Below are positions 8,883 through 16,227 of a stretch of 64,000 nt of DNA, piece after piece; positions within the stretch are counted from its first letter, which is position 1; the number at the start of each line of letters is the position of its first letter. The DNA is from Jejuia sp049889775 (GTDB lineage: Bacteria; Bacteroidota; Bacteroidia; Flavobacteriales; Flavobacteriaceae). The stretch covers positions 62,001 through 126,000 of the forward strand of contig JBMHCT010000021.1 in assembly GCA_049889775.1 (NCBI GenBank), in the 5' to 3' direction. The position numbers and the translations under genes were made by a program. Below the pieces are notes generated by a model. The model made no database searches and had not been told where the DNA came from. It worked only from the letters and a program-made list of their open reading frames with translations.

Positions 8883-9323
8883 ATGAAAAAGATACTACTT
8901 ATAGCGACTGTTTTACTATCTATTACAGTAGCAGCACAACAAGACCGATGGGAAAAAATTAAAGCCCTAAAAGTTGCTTTTATTACTGAAGCTTTAGACC
9001 TAAGTGAAAAAGAGTCTCAAGAATTTTGGCCTATTTATAATGAATTTGAAGAAGCCTCGAACAAAATACGACATCAAGAAATGCGGGCGATTCGCAATGA
9101 AATTAGAGAAAACGCCGAAGGCCTTACAGACGAAAAAGCACTTGAATTGATTAAAAAATTTAATGCCGCCGAAGAGCGCATGTACGCTTTAAGAAAAGAA
9201 TTTTCTAAGAAAGTATTAACTATTATTCCAGCAAAAAAAATTATAAAACTTAAATTAGTGGAAGAAGATTTTAAACGGAAAATGCTAAAAGAATTTCAAA
9301 AACGTAAAAAAGAAAGAGGTTAA
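8883..9323 (+). CDS. Secreted CpxP/Spy-like periplasmic protein (module 1)
   Basis: A 146-residue protein with an N-terminal signal peptide (MKKILLIATVLLSITVAAQ). The remainder is almost entirely charged alpha-helix, beginning ITEALDLSEKESQEFWPIYNEFEE. This resembles the LTxxQ/CpxP/Spy and CnrX-type helical-hairpin sensors. It starts two bases after the anti-sigma stop. In Cupriavidus CnrYXH a periplasmic helical sensor acts on the anti-sigma. The same logic is inferred here but no metal-binding cluster is evident in this copy. Confidence 0.75.
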   Translation: MKKILLIATVLLSITVAAQQDRWEKIKALKVAFITEALDLSEKESQEFWPIYNEFEEASNKIRHQEMRAIRNEIRENAEGLTDEKALELIKKFNAAEERMYALRKEFSKKVLTIIPAKKIIKLKLVEEDFKRKMLKEFQKRKKERG

Positions 9324-9338
9324 ACACCTCTTTTTTTT
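9315..9338. terminator. Bidirectional terminator between convergent genes
   Basis: AGAGGT (9315-9320) / ACCTCT (9326-9331) with a 5-base loop followed by eight T residues. It overlaps the stop codon of the CpxP-like gene. The reverse strand also carries an A/T-rich flank, so it may serve the convergent gene too. Confidence 0.8.
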
Positions 9339-10419
9339 ATTCTCTAAACGTTAGTTTTGCGACTCTTCCGTATCCGGCTGCATAGGCCGTAGAATCATTT
9401 AAAAATCTTAAAGTAAAAAAACCTTCTTCGCTTAAATGTTTCCATGAATTCCCTGAATCATTGCTATAATCTATACCTTTAAAGCCAATAGCAACCAAAG
9501 CCTTTCCTTTACTATTTGGAACGTATTGCACACAACTTCTATACCCTGGGTTTTCATTTTGTGCAACCAATTCCCAAGTTTTTCCGCCATCACTAGTTCT
9601 TATCTTATTTGCAGCGTTATCATCAGCTTTTGTATAATCACCACCTATCGCAAACCCATTAAGTTCATCATAAAAATCAATAGAATACATACCCGTTGTT
9701 TCTTTCCCTTGAATAATTGGCGTTTCGTAAACCTCCCAAGTTTCGCCTTTGTCGGGAGAGTATAAAATTCTACTAGCCTTTCCGCCAGTAGCTACCCAAG
9801 TATGATCTCCAACAATAGCAATATTGGTATCACTCGCCGCAAAAGCTGCTTCTCCTTCAAGGGCTTTTGGTAAATCTTCACAAGACAATTTAACCCAAGA
9901 GTTGCCTCCATCTCTGGTAATAATAATGCTCATGCAGTCTTCCGTTGGATCTCCAATGGCAATACCCTCTTCGTCATTCCAAAACTCCATGGAATCGTAA
10001 AAGGCTTTTGGGTGGATTTCCTTGTAAACAGTATCGAGAGACTCATGTGCCGCTCGAAGAAGATAAGCTGGACTTCCAATAGTCAATCCAAACTCTCCAT
10101 TTTTAGTTGTCGCAACCGCTCTATAATTCAATTCTATATTAACGCCTTTCATCTTCTCAAAATAGCCATATACTTTACTGCTATTCGACTTCTTATCTCC
10201 GTTAATACCTTCAATAATTAATCCTCCTTCCCCAACTGAACTCAAAAAAATGCATCCCTCATCATTTTTCAATAATTCCAAAGCCCTCACATTCAATAAT
10301 GAATCTGTAATAAGTTCTTCAATTTCAACTTTAGTAAAATCTTTTGGGATAAAACTAACCTCTTTTTTACATGATAAAAACAAAAGAATGACTACCAGAA
10401 ATAATAATCTAAATTTCAT
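9337..10419 (-). CDS. YCF48/BNR-type beta-propeller lipoprotein
   Basis: About 360 residues. I chose the ATG at 10417-10419 (MKFRLLFLVVILLFLSC) because it gives a clean lipoprotein signal; an in-frame ATG lies three codons upstream at 10428. Several Asp-box-like repeats are visible: GGNSWVKLS, DKGETWEVYE, GGKTWELVA, SGNSWKHLS. These mark a six- or seven-bladed propeller of the YCF48/sialidase-like type often annotated as oxidoreductase or photosystem-stability homolog in Flavobacteria. No enzymatic residues can be assigned. It is separated from the SCO gene upstream by a terminator, so it is its own unit. Confidence 0.8.
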   Translation of the reverse strand: MKFRLLFLVVILLFLSCKKEVSFIPKDFTKVEIEELITDSLLNVRALELLKNDEGCIFLSSVGEGGLIIEGINGDKKSNSSKVYGYFEKMKGVNIELNYRAVATTKNGEFGLTIGSPAYLLRAAHESLDTVYKEIHPKAFYDSMEFWNDEEGIAIGDPTEDCMSIIITRDGGNSWVKLSCEDLPKALEGEAAFAASDTNIAIVGDHTWVATGGKASRILYSPDKGETWEVYETPIIQGKETTGMYSIDFYDELNGFAIGGDYTKADDNAANKIRTSDGGKTWELVAQNENPGYRSCVQYVPNSKGKALVAIGFKGIDYSNDSGNSWKHLSEEGFFTLRFLNDSTAYAAGYGRVAKLTFRE

Positions 10420-10440
10420 ACAACTCAATTTTTATAAAAA

Positions 10441-10472
10441 TAAAAAAGCTTCGCGAACTACCACGAAGCCTT
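10441..10472 (-). terminator. Terminator after the SCO gene
   Basis: Read on the minus strand: GCTTCG, 10-base loop, CGAAGC, then a run of six T and further A/T. It begins 23 bases after the SCO stop, closing the YHYH-MORN-SCO unit. Confidence 0.7.
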
Positions 10473-10494
10473 CAAAAAAAACTATCAATCAAAT

Positions 10495-11250
10495 TTACAC
10501 TTCACGTTTCAAAATTTCAATATGGCGCTTTAAACGCTCTACATCAATTTCGATAGTGCCATTGTAAACACCACGAATGTATCCCGACTTATCTACCAGA
10601 ATAAAATTTTCAGTATGAATAAAATTGCTTTCATCTTGGGTTTTGATGAAATCTTCATCAGCAAAATAGCCATGTCTTGCTATGTCGTAAAGTTTATCTT
10701 TATCACCTGTTACTAAATGCCATTTGTTAGCATCTACATTATGTTTTTGGGCATAGTTTTGTAAAACTGGAATAGAGTCTTTCCATGGCATGACCGTATG
10801 CGAAAGTAAAATGATATCATGGTCTGTTCTATAGGTTTCTTGAATCGCCTCCATGTTTTTAGTAAGCTTTGGACAAATACCAGGACAACTTGTAAAAAAG
10901 AAATCGGCAATATATATTTTACCCTTTAGGGTAGCATTGGTAACAGCTTGACCATTTTGATTGGTAAAGGTAAACTCTGGGATTTTGTGTTTTGGCGTAT
11001 TCCATTGCGGTGTAAAATCTGCAGAATTAAAGTAGGGTAATTTGGTGATTTCCGCAGAAATTGTAGTCTCGTTTGATTGATTTTTACAACTTAAAACACT
11101 AAAATAGATCAGAAATAAGAAAGCAAGAATTCTAACTATAATTCCACCAAGGGTAGGAATAATTACTAATGACCTATCTATATTTATTTTATGAGATACT
11201 GAATCAAGTTCAGTATGACATTTTTTATTACTTAATTTCATCTTTGTCAA
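10495..11250 (-). CDS. SCO1/SenC-family copper chaperone, with repeat-derived N-terminus
   Basis: A thioredoxin-fold protein involved in copper delivery to oxidases or in envelope redox. The CxxxC motif SCPGICPKL (Cys about 122 and 126) and the distal His (about 212, in IHTENFILVDKSG) that together bind copper are present. A membrane segment ending in lipobox SVLSC (about Cys55) suggests anchoring. The first 37 codons are anomalous: they run through a palindromic repeat (11196-11216). No ATG, GTG or TTG lies between that repeat and the signal sequence, and the frame overlaps the preceding gene by 23 bases. The native start may have been displaced. It is last in the YHYH-MORN-SCO unit. Confidence 0.88.
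   Translation of the reverse strand: MTKMKLSNKKCHTELDSVSHKINIDRSLVIIPTLGGIIVRILAFLFLIYFSVLSCKNQSNETTISAEITKLPYFNSADFTPQWNTPKHKIPEFTFTNQNGQAVTNATLKGKIYIADFFFTSCPGICPKLTKNMEAIQETYRTDHDIILLSHTVMPWKDSIPVLQNYAQKHNVDANKWHLVTGDKDKLYDIARHGYFADEDFIKTQDESNFIHTENFILVDKSGYIRGVYNGTIEIDVERLKRHIEILKREV
11189..11220. repeat. Dispersed palindromic repeat inside the SCO N-terminus
   Basis: ATACTGAA (11196-11203), loop TCAAG, TTCAGTAT (11209-11216). The same CTGAA-nCAAG-TTCAG core appears at 17834-17854, which marks a dispersed family of short hairpin repeats. Here it is read through as coding sequence. Confidence 0.75.
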
Positions 11251-11797
11251 CAGTTACGATGTAACATTTTTTAAGACCAATTAAACCAAAACGCTCCCCA
11301 TTCACAACTTCATAATTGGCCTTAATATTCCCGTTATGTTTCCATAATTTTTGTGTCCCCAACTCCTTACCATTTTCAAAATTAAAAGCTTTAAGTGGTT
11401 GCCCCGACTCGCACCATTCATTCATAACTCCATGGTGCTCTCCTTTTTCATTAAAATGGTATTCAAACTTTAAATTTCTATTTGGCCACCAAGACCTATG
11501 GATTCCTGTTTTATAGCCTTCAACATAAAAGCGTTCTAAAAGTTGATCACCTGTTTTATACCAACGTATTTCTTGCCCGTGTTTTTTACCGCTCTTATAC
11601 TCAATTTGAGATAGTTTTTCCCCAGTATCATAATTTGAGATTACTACGCCATCAAATTCATAACCTTGATAAAGCAAAATACCATTATGTAATGTCAGCC
11701 CTTCATCTAATGTATCCACAGTTTGGATATCAGAATTGGAATTACAATCCAAAAGTAATATTGCCAAAAGTGCGATATATAAAACACTCAACTTCAT
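11228..11797 (-). CDS. MORN-repeat (YwqK-like) lipoprotein
   Basis: A 189-residue protein with a lipoprotein signal (LLLDC, Cys18). It then has four to five MORN-like repeats of the pattern G.x..W...G.L....Y..G...G, for example EIRWYKTGDQLLERFYVEGYKTG and NEWCESGQPLKAFNFENGKELG. Such proteins are often labelled YwqK antitoxins in Bacteroidota, but no toxin partner is adjacent, so that name should not be taken literally. It abuts the YHYH gene (start codon one base past its stop) and overlaps SCO, so the three are cotranscribed. Confidence 0.8.
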   Translation of the reverse strand: MKLSVLYIALLAILLLDCNSNSDIQTVDTLDEGLTLHNGILLYQGYEFDGVVISNYDTGEKLSQIEYKSGKKHGQEIRWYKTGDQLLERFYVEGYKTGIHRSWWPNRNLKFEYHFNEKGEHHGVMNEWCESGQPLKAFNFENGKELGTQKLWKHNGNIKANYEVVNGERFGLIGLKKCYIVTVDKDEIK

Positions 11798-12592
11798 TTA
11801 TTGTGAAATGTTTCCAGGATTACCGAAGTAACCATTTCCATTAAGGTAAGGGTCTTCACTCGTAATATGATAGTGATAAATTCCATTTGGGAAATCTGTA
11901 TTGGCATGCGTATGACCATGATAAACATCTAAATCATCATTGGTAACTACCTCTCCATTTTCCATAGGCCCATACACTGGAAATCCATCTGACAAGAGTC
12001 CTAAAAAAGCATCGTCTCCAAACGTTTCCGTAAGAAAGGTTGGTTCAATATGATAATGGTAATTATCACGTCCCGCAGGATGCCCTAAGTACTGATCAAA
12101 AGAATCAATCTCGTTGGTTAGCGGTGAACCACCCGCAGCGTATTGATTAAAAAATATCACACCATTTCGTGCAATACCAATCGGCCCCATTCCTGTGGCT
12201 TCTTTATTGTTAGCTTCCGATGGATTTAACGTCATGGTAAACACTATATTTTGTTCACTTATTCTATTAGGGTTGATTCTAAAATTTGAATTTGTACCAT
12301 TATATGGTGTATATAGCGGATTATCTGTTGGCCAATACGGACTCTCGTGATTTGGTAAATCTGTAGTTGTAAAAGTAACAGTGTTACCATTTACGGCGTA
12401 AGTTAGTCCTGTACCTTCAAACTTTGATAAAATACCACTAATATCGTAATTGGTTTCCGTTGGCTGTTCTGTTTCTTCTTCCTCTTCTTCCTGAACCATT
12501 ACATCATCGCTACTTTTGCTGCAAGCGCTTAAAAAAAATACGATTAGTAAAACGTTAAGATAATAGATAAAATTTGGTGCTAATTTTTTCAT
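11798..12592 (-). CDS. YHYH-domain lipoprotein
   Basis: A 264-residue protein with lipobox LSACSK (about Cys24), then a strongly acidic linker (EEEEEETEQ) and a YHYH domain. The domain carries the name-giving motif NYHYHIEPT (about 178-186) and a second YHYHITSED near the C-terminus, with several further His (HGHTHAN). This density of exposed His suggests metal binding, but the family's function is unknown. The gene is preceded by a 220-base gap holding promoter copy 4 of the ECF motif, so it leads the YHYH-MORN-SCO unit. Confidence 0.85.
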   Translation of the reverse strand: MKKLAPNFIYYLNVLLIVFFLSACSKSSDDVMVQEEEEEETEQPTETNYDISGILSKFEGTGLTYAVNGNTVTFTTTDLPNHESPYWPTDNPLYTPYNGTNSNFRINPNRISEQNIVFTMTLNPSEANNKEATGMGPIGIARNGVIFFNQYAAGGSPLTNEIDSFDQYLGHPAGRDNYHYHIEPTFLTETFGDDAFLGLLSDGFPVYGPMENGEVVTNDDLDVYHGHTHANTDFPNGIYHYHITSEDPYLNGNGYFGNPGNISQ

Positions 12593-12766
12593 GATTACTT
12601 TTTATAAATTCTTCAATGATCCAAACTCTGCTCTTAAAACTTACTTTGTTAAACACATATAAATCATAATAACATTTAATTTCAAGATCGTTACGGTTAA
12701 TACAATAAGTATGTAACCTAGTTTACTTCGCTTAGTTTCCATGGGACATTCGATTTGGTTTATGAT

Positions 12767-12797
12767 TTTAGATGCGTCTTTTTAAAAAAACTTGCGC
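12767..12797 (-). promoter_or_regulatory. ECF promoter motif, copy 4 (before YHYH-MORN-SCO)
   Basis: On the minus strand: GCGCAAGTTT (12788-12797), 12-base spacer, GCATCTAAA (12767-12775). It is identical in both halves and in spacing to the copies before the sigma and anti-sigma genes. The next start codon is about 175 bases downstream, so the transcript would have a long leader. Confidence 0.85.
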
Positions 12798-12812
12798 ACT
12801 ACAATTAAAAAA

Positions 12813-13937
12813 TCATTCTCTTCTTCGTTGTCCAAGATTTGGGGGTTGCATCTGCTGTAATTCCAACTCAATTATAAACCCATCATTATTCTTGTCCACA
12901 TCACCAAATCTTGAAGCCAAAGGCCCTCTTGCCTCTGATTTAGAAATTTTTCCATCATTATTGTTGTCCATATTCTCCATTAACTGCGTTAGTGTTGGCC
13001 TACCTCTTCTTTCGTTTGTTGAAACTTCTCCCATTAAACATCTACTAACATAAGGAAATTCATCAGTAACTAAGTAAATATAATTTCCATCTAAATTAAT
13101 ACCGTTACATTCGTCTAAATCTCCCGAACCTTCAACAAACTCAAAATCAGATGTATATGTGCCATCATGATGTCCTCCAATTGAAATATCTCTAGAACTG
13201 CGTCTTGTTTCGTAAGTACAATCTTCTCCTTCTCTATTTCCTCCCAATAATTTATAACTTGGTTTGTACATACCACTTTTAGAATAGTATATAGGAAAAC
13301 CATCAAGGGCAAACCCAACATGCACCAAATCTTCACCAGTATCAAAACTCTCTACTACAGATGTTGGTGTTCCATGATAATGATAAGCTCCCGAAGGTTG
13401 CACATGCGCATTGTTAAAATCTAAACCCAGATTAATCATATTCTGAAACGCTTCAACTCTATAGTTCTCACCGGTATCACACTCCACAACCTCAGCAGTT
13501 CCAGGTTCAAACTTTACGCCATTTAAAGCTACTCCTGGTTCTCTAACCCAATTTGGCACTCCAATATATTTCGGATTTAAAGGAAATGAATAGGTTTTAT
13601 TTTGTGCAGAAATAGTATTTGGATTTCCCGGACCTGGAAACTCACCGGTTTCATGATTAGGTAAGGCATTTGTAACCATAGTTCGGACATTACCAGTAAT
13701 TTTTACTATGGTACGTGTTCCAAAACCCTTATCTTCAAGCGTATATGCTCCAAAATAATCATTTGTCTCTTTTGAAACCTCAATGCCTTTATGCTTGTGC
13801 GAATGAGAATTCCCATCATGGGTATGATACTCATCATGATCATGTACGTGTCCATGTGCGCTAGAACTTTTATGCATATGGCATCCCATAAACGTTAATA
13901 AGATGGCAAATCCCAAGAGTTCTATAATTGTTTTCAT
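12813..13937 (-). CDS. His-rich YHYH lipoprotein with C-terminal EF-hand pair
   Basis: A 374-residue protein. The lipobox FMGC (about Cys19) is followed by a His cluster (HMHKSSSAHGHVHDHDEYHTHD, then HSHKHK; about 20-51) typical of metal scavenging. A YHYH domain comes next (GAYHYHGTPT, about 184-193), and at the end two EF-hand loops, DNNNDGKISKSE and DKNNDGFIIELE. So one exported protein combines transition-metal ligands with calcium loops. It starts 14 bases after the EF-hand gene stop and is cotranscribed with it from promoter copy 3. Confidence 0.87.
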   Translation of the reverse strand: MKTIIELLGFAILLTFMGCHMHKSSSAHGHVHDHDEYHTHDGNSHSHKHKGIEVSKETNDYFGAYTLEDKGFGTRTIVKITGNVRTMVTNALPNHETGEFPGPGNPNTISAQNKTYSFPLNPKYIGVPNWVREPGVALNGVKFEPGTAEVVECDTGENYRVEAFQNMINLGLDFNNAHVQPSGAYHYHGTPTSVVESFDTGEDLVHVGFALDGFPIYYSKSGMYKPSYKLLGGNREGEDCTYETRRSSRDISIGGHHDGTYTSDFEFVEGSGDLDECNGINLDGNYIYLVTDEFPYVSRCLMGEVSTNERRGRPTLTQLMENMDNNNDGKISKSEARGPLASRFGDVDKNNDGFIIELELQQMQPPNLGQRRRE

Positions 13938-13951
13938 AATGCTATGATTAA

Positions 13952-14503
13952 TTAGTTTCTAGGTTGTTGTGGTCTTCTTCTTTTATTTCTTTCAAAAAAT
14001 GCCTTTAGCTCCTCAAGACTAAGTTTTTCATCTTCATTTTTATCAATAACCTTAAATTGTTTTAATAATCGGTTATATTTTTTCAGACTCAATTCCTCTT
14101 CAGTTAATACACCATCTTTATCCTTATCAGCTTTTTTAATTAACTTTTCTAGATCAACATTTTGCGATCTTCTATTCTCAAAGAATAGCTCTAGCTCTTC
14201 TAAACCAATAAAGCCATCTTCATTTAAATCTATAATATCAAAATCCTCGGCTAACCTCCCCCGTTCTGCCTGTTCAGCTTCTTTTTCACTTATTTTACCA
14301 TCATCATCTGTATCCAGTCGCTCTATTATTTGTTCTGCACTTGGGCGTTCTCGTTGCGCATTCCCATTTTGCCCACCAGGGCGTCCCTGTCCGTTTCTTC
14401 CTCCCTGTCCACCTGGAGGTTCACCCATACCTTGCGCAAAGGTCCCTAAACACAATAACAACGAAAATATGCTGATACTTACTTTTAAATTCTTATGTCT
14501 CAT
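13952..14503 (-). CDS. Secreted protein with four EF-hand motifs
   Basis: A 183-residue protein with a signal peptide (about 1-24) and a Gly/Pro/Arg/Gln-rich linker. Four EF-hand loops follow: DTDDDGKISEKE, DLNEDGFIGLEE, DKDKDGVLTEEE and DKNEDEKLSLEE. The last loop has Glu in place of the usual Gly at position 6 and may bind calcium poorly. It is first in a two-gene unit with the His-rich YHYH protein, directly behind promoter copy 3. It is predicted to be periplasmic or exported, with a calcium-binding role. Confidence 0.87.
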   Translation of the reverse strand: MRHKNLKVSISIFSLLLCLGTFAQGMGEPPGGQGGRNGQGRPGGQNGNAQRERPSAEQIIERLDTDDDGKISEKEAEQAERGRLAEDFDIIDLNEDGFIGLEELELFFENRRSQNVDLEKLIKKADKDKDGVLTEEELSLKKYNRLLKQFKVIDKNEDEKLSLEELKAFFERNKRRRPQQPRN

Positions 14504-14530
14504 CTTTTAATGTTTTTTTGGATTATACCT

Positions 14531-14563
14531 TTTGGATGCTGACTTGAAAAAAAACTTGTGCGC
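14531..14563 (-). promoter_or_regulatory. ECF promoter motif, copy 3 (before EF-hand / YHYH-EF)
   Basis: On the minus strand: GCGCACAAGTTT (14552-14563), 12-base spacer, GCATCCAAA (14531-14539). It differs from the other copies by a two-base insertion upstream of CAAG and one transition in the -10 half. The start codon is 27 bases beyond the -10 half. Confidence 0.8.
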
Positions 14564-14587
14564 TCTTGTGTTAAAAAAATCCCAAAT

Positions 14588-14612
14588 AAAAAACGCCCTA
14601 AATTAGAGCGTT
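14588..14612 (-). terminator. Terminator after the sigma/anti-sigma/Spy-like unit
   Basis: On the minus strand: AACGCTCTAAT / TTAGGGCGTT with one mismatch, followed by TTTTTTATTT. It separates the regulatory trio (14630-16137) from the EF-hand target gene, so the latter needs its own promoter (copy 3). Confidence 0.75.
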
Positions 14613-14629
14613 CTTTAAATTAGTAGTTT

Positions 14630-15193
14630 TTAGTGATGTGGAGGTGGTAAACCATCTCCAGACATATCATTAGGTCTTGGTCTGGGTGGTCTTTCTCCAT
14701 GTTTTGGCACTTCGTGCGGCATCCTTTGAGGCCTTCCTTCTATCCTTATTGCGTAATTAATTATTTTACTGAACTTTTCCTTCTGTTTCTCATCGCATAA
14801 TTTTTGTACCTCTTTAAAATGGTGAAAAGTTAAAATATCTTTTTGCTTTTCTTTTTCACCAATTAAATTAGCTAAAGAATCAATAGTATTAGCACTAAAA
14901 TAATTATCTGACAAACCATTATACAAAGCATCTTTCAACTCACGTATACCATCCAAAACCTCTCTCATTGCAGGTCGATTAGCTTTAGTCAACGCCCTGT
15001 ATTTTTCTTTTTGTAACTCATTAAAATCTAACTCCTTAACCAAAAAATGCTCCGACCGTTTATGCTTTTTACTATTTTGATTTTCGCTATTATAAATAGG
15101 CTTTTCTCTATTTCCTAAATAATTATATAAGAAGAAACAATTCACTATAATTAAGAAAATAAGTAATACATATAAGATTAAATTTTTATTCAC
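14630..15193 (-). CDS. Spy/CpxP-like membrane-anchored sensor with His-rich tail (module 2)
   Basis: A 187-residue protein with an N-terminal membrane anchor (about 5-25) facing the periplasm. A helical core follows, with the family-like start LVKELDFNELQKEKYRALTKANRPAMREV (about 51-79). The C-terminal tail (about 150-187) is rich in His, Pro, Arg and Met, ending GDGLPPPHH. This matches the heavy-metal-resistance/CnrX/Spy superfamily. In CnrYXH such a protein senses metal and releases the anti-sigma. It lies 6 bases after the anti-sigma gene. A metal-sensing role is inference from family and tail composition. Confidence 0.8.
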   Translation of the reverse strand: MNKNLILYVLLIFLIIVNCFFLYNYLGNREKPIYNSENQNSKKHKRSEHFLVKELDFNELQKEKYRALTKANRPAMREVLDGIRELKDALYNGLSDNYFSANTIDSLANLIGEKEKQKDILTFHHFKEVQKLCDEKQKEKFSKIINYAIRIEGRPQRMPHEVPKHGERPPRPRPNDMSGDGLPPPHH

Positions 15194-15199
15194 GATGAT

Positions 15200-15520
15200 C
15201 TAATTTAAAATTGATTTATACTCATAACTGCTGGACAAACCATATGATTCAGCAAACTCAGTAACGTCTTCATCATAGGTAGATGTTGCCTCTAACTTGG
15301 TAAAAGCTATCACGTTTAAAATGATTACACAAGCCAAAATAGCCAATTGCAATTTCGGCGTAAACCAAGACCACACCGTTTGCATTTTCTCCTCTTTTTC
15401 GGCAAACAAAATATTCATTGTTTTATCCTTAAAAAACGGAGACACAGTAACAGTTTCCATATTGTCCAAGACGTTTAGGGTCTCGTCAATTTCTTTTTGT
15501 AGGTTGCTATTTATATCCAT
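15200..15520 (-). CDS. Putative anti-sigma factor, single-pass membrane protein (module 2)
   Basis: A 106-residue protein. The cytoplasmic N-terminus (about 1-52) has a conserved-looking DKTMNILF stretch, followed by one transmembrane helix (about 55-75) and a short acidic extracytoplasmic tail. I cannot name a domain. Size, topology and its place between the ECF sigma and the Spy-like sensor argue for an anti-sigma of CnrY type. It has its own ECF motif copy (15529-15559), which places the predicted transcript start within a few bases of the ATG, so that message would be nearly leaderless. Confidence 0.75.
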   Translation of the reverse strand: MDINSNLQKEIDETLNVLDNMETVTVSPFFKDKTMNILFAEKEEKMQTVWSWFTPKLQLAILACVIILNVIAFTKLEATSTYDEDVTEFAESYGLSSSYEYKSILN

Positions 15521-15528
15521 ATCAAATA

Positions 15529-15559
15529 TTTAGATGCACAAAACTTCAAAAACTTGCGC
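15529..15559 (-). promoter_or_regulatory. ECF promoter motif, copy 2 (before anti-sigma)
   Basis: On the minus strand: GCGCAAGTTT (15550-15559), 12-base spacer, GCATCTAAA (15529-15537). Its upstream half touches the sigma stop codon. Only 8 bases separate the -10 half from the anti-sigma start codon. Confidence 0.85.
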
Positions 15560-16137
15560 TACTTATCATTTTTATAAAAATTTTCTAAAAGCTTCTGTAA
15601 ATTCTTTTTTGCTCGAAACATTAGAGATTCTACCGAAGACACGCTTTTATCGATAATATCACTAATTTCCTGATAACTTTTCCCGTCTACTTTATGTAAT
15701 GTAAACACCACTTTTTGTGCCTCGGGCAATTGATTAATTGCGTAAAACAGCGCCTCGCTCTTCTCTTTATTCTCCAAAATAATCCCGGGATGGTTCATCT
15801 CGGTAAAATAGTCGGTTTTATCCACTGGAACCTCATTCCCCAAAATCGATTGCATAAAACCAAACCGTTTTTTTGTATTGCGTTTCCTAATAAATTCCAA
15901 ACATTTATTGGTAGTAATTCGGTAAATCCAAGTAGATAATTTCGAGTTCCCCTTAAACTTCCCAATACTATTAAACACTTCTACAAATACCTCTTGCGCA
16001 ATATCCTCGGCATCCTCTTTGTTGGGAACGAAGGATATGCAAGTAGCAAAAACTTTCTGCTGAAAATCATCCAACAACTTCCCATACGCACTCGCGTTAT
16101 GGTTTTTAAGTCCCGCTATAAATTCGTTTTCTGTCAA
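15559..16137 (-). CDS. ECF RNA polymerase sigma factor (module 2)
   Basis: A 192-residue ECF sigma. Region 2 is seen in KEDAEDIAQEVFVEVFNSIGKFKGNSKLSTWIYRITTNKCLEFIRKR (about 41-87) and region 4 in LPEAQKVVFTLHKVDGKSYQEISDIIDKSVSSVESLMFRAKKNL (about 138-181). The start ATG at 16137 gives full length for the family. It heads the unit sigma / anti-sigma / Spy-like sensor and has promoter copy 1 about 90 bases upstream. That same motif occurs before three neighbouring units, the usual sign of a self-activating ECF factor. Confidence 0.94.
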   Translation of the reverse strand: MTENEFIAGLKNHNASAYGKLLDDFQQKVFATCISFVPNKEDAEDIAQEVFVEVFNSIGKFKGNSKLSTWIYRITTNKCLEFIRKRNTKKRFGFMQSILGNEVPVDKTDYFTEMNHPGIILENKEKSEALFYAINQLPEAQKVVFTLHKVDGKSYQEISDIIDKSVSSVESLMFRAKKNLQKLLENFYKNDK

Positions 16138-16149
16138 ATATTAAAATTA

Positions 16150-16214
16150 AACTCAGATTCCCGCCTCCGCGAGAATGACAATTTCAATCGAAACATCAAA
16201 GCTACGCTTTGATG
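16150..16214. repeat. Two short hairpins in the sigma leader
   Basis: Between promoter copy 1 and the sigma start lie two hairpins. One is an imperfect hairpin repeat (ATTCCCGC..GCGAGAAT, about 16157-16176) of the dispersed flavobacterial type. The other is a perfect one, CATCAAAGC-TAC-GCTTTGATG (16194-16214). The second would form within the first bases of the predicted sigma transcript. Confidence 0.65.
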
Positions 16215-16227
16215 AAAGCTTTTTCAG

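Noticed and set aside
11228..11797. YwqK antitoxin as part of a toxin-antitoxin pair
   Set aside because: Only the MORN-type repeats resemble that label; the protein is a lipoprotein and there is no toxin gene beside it.
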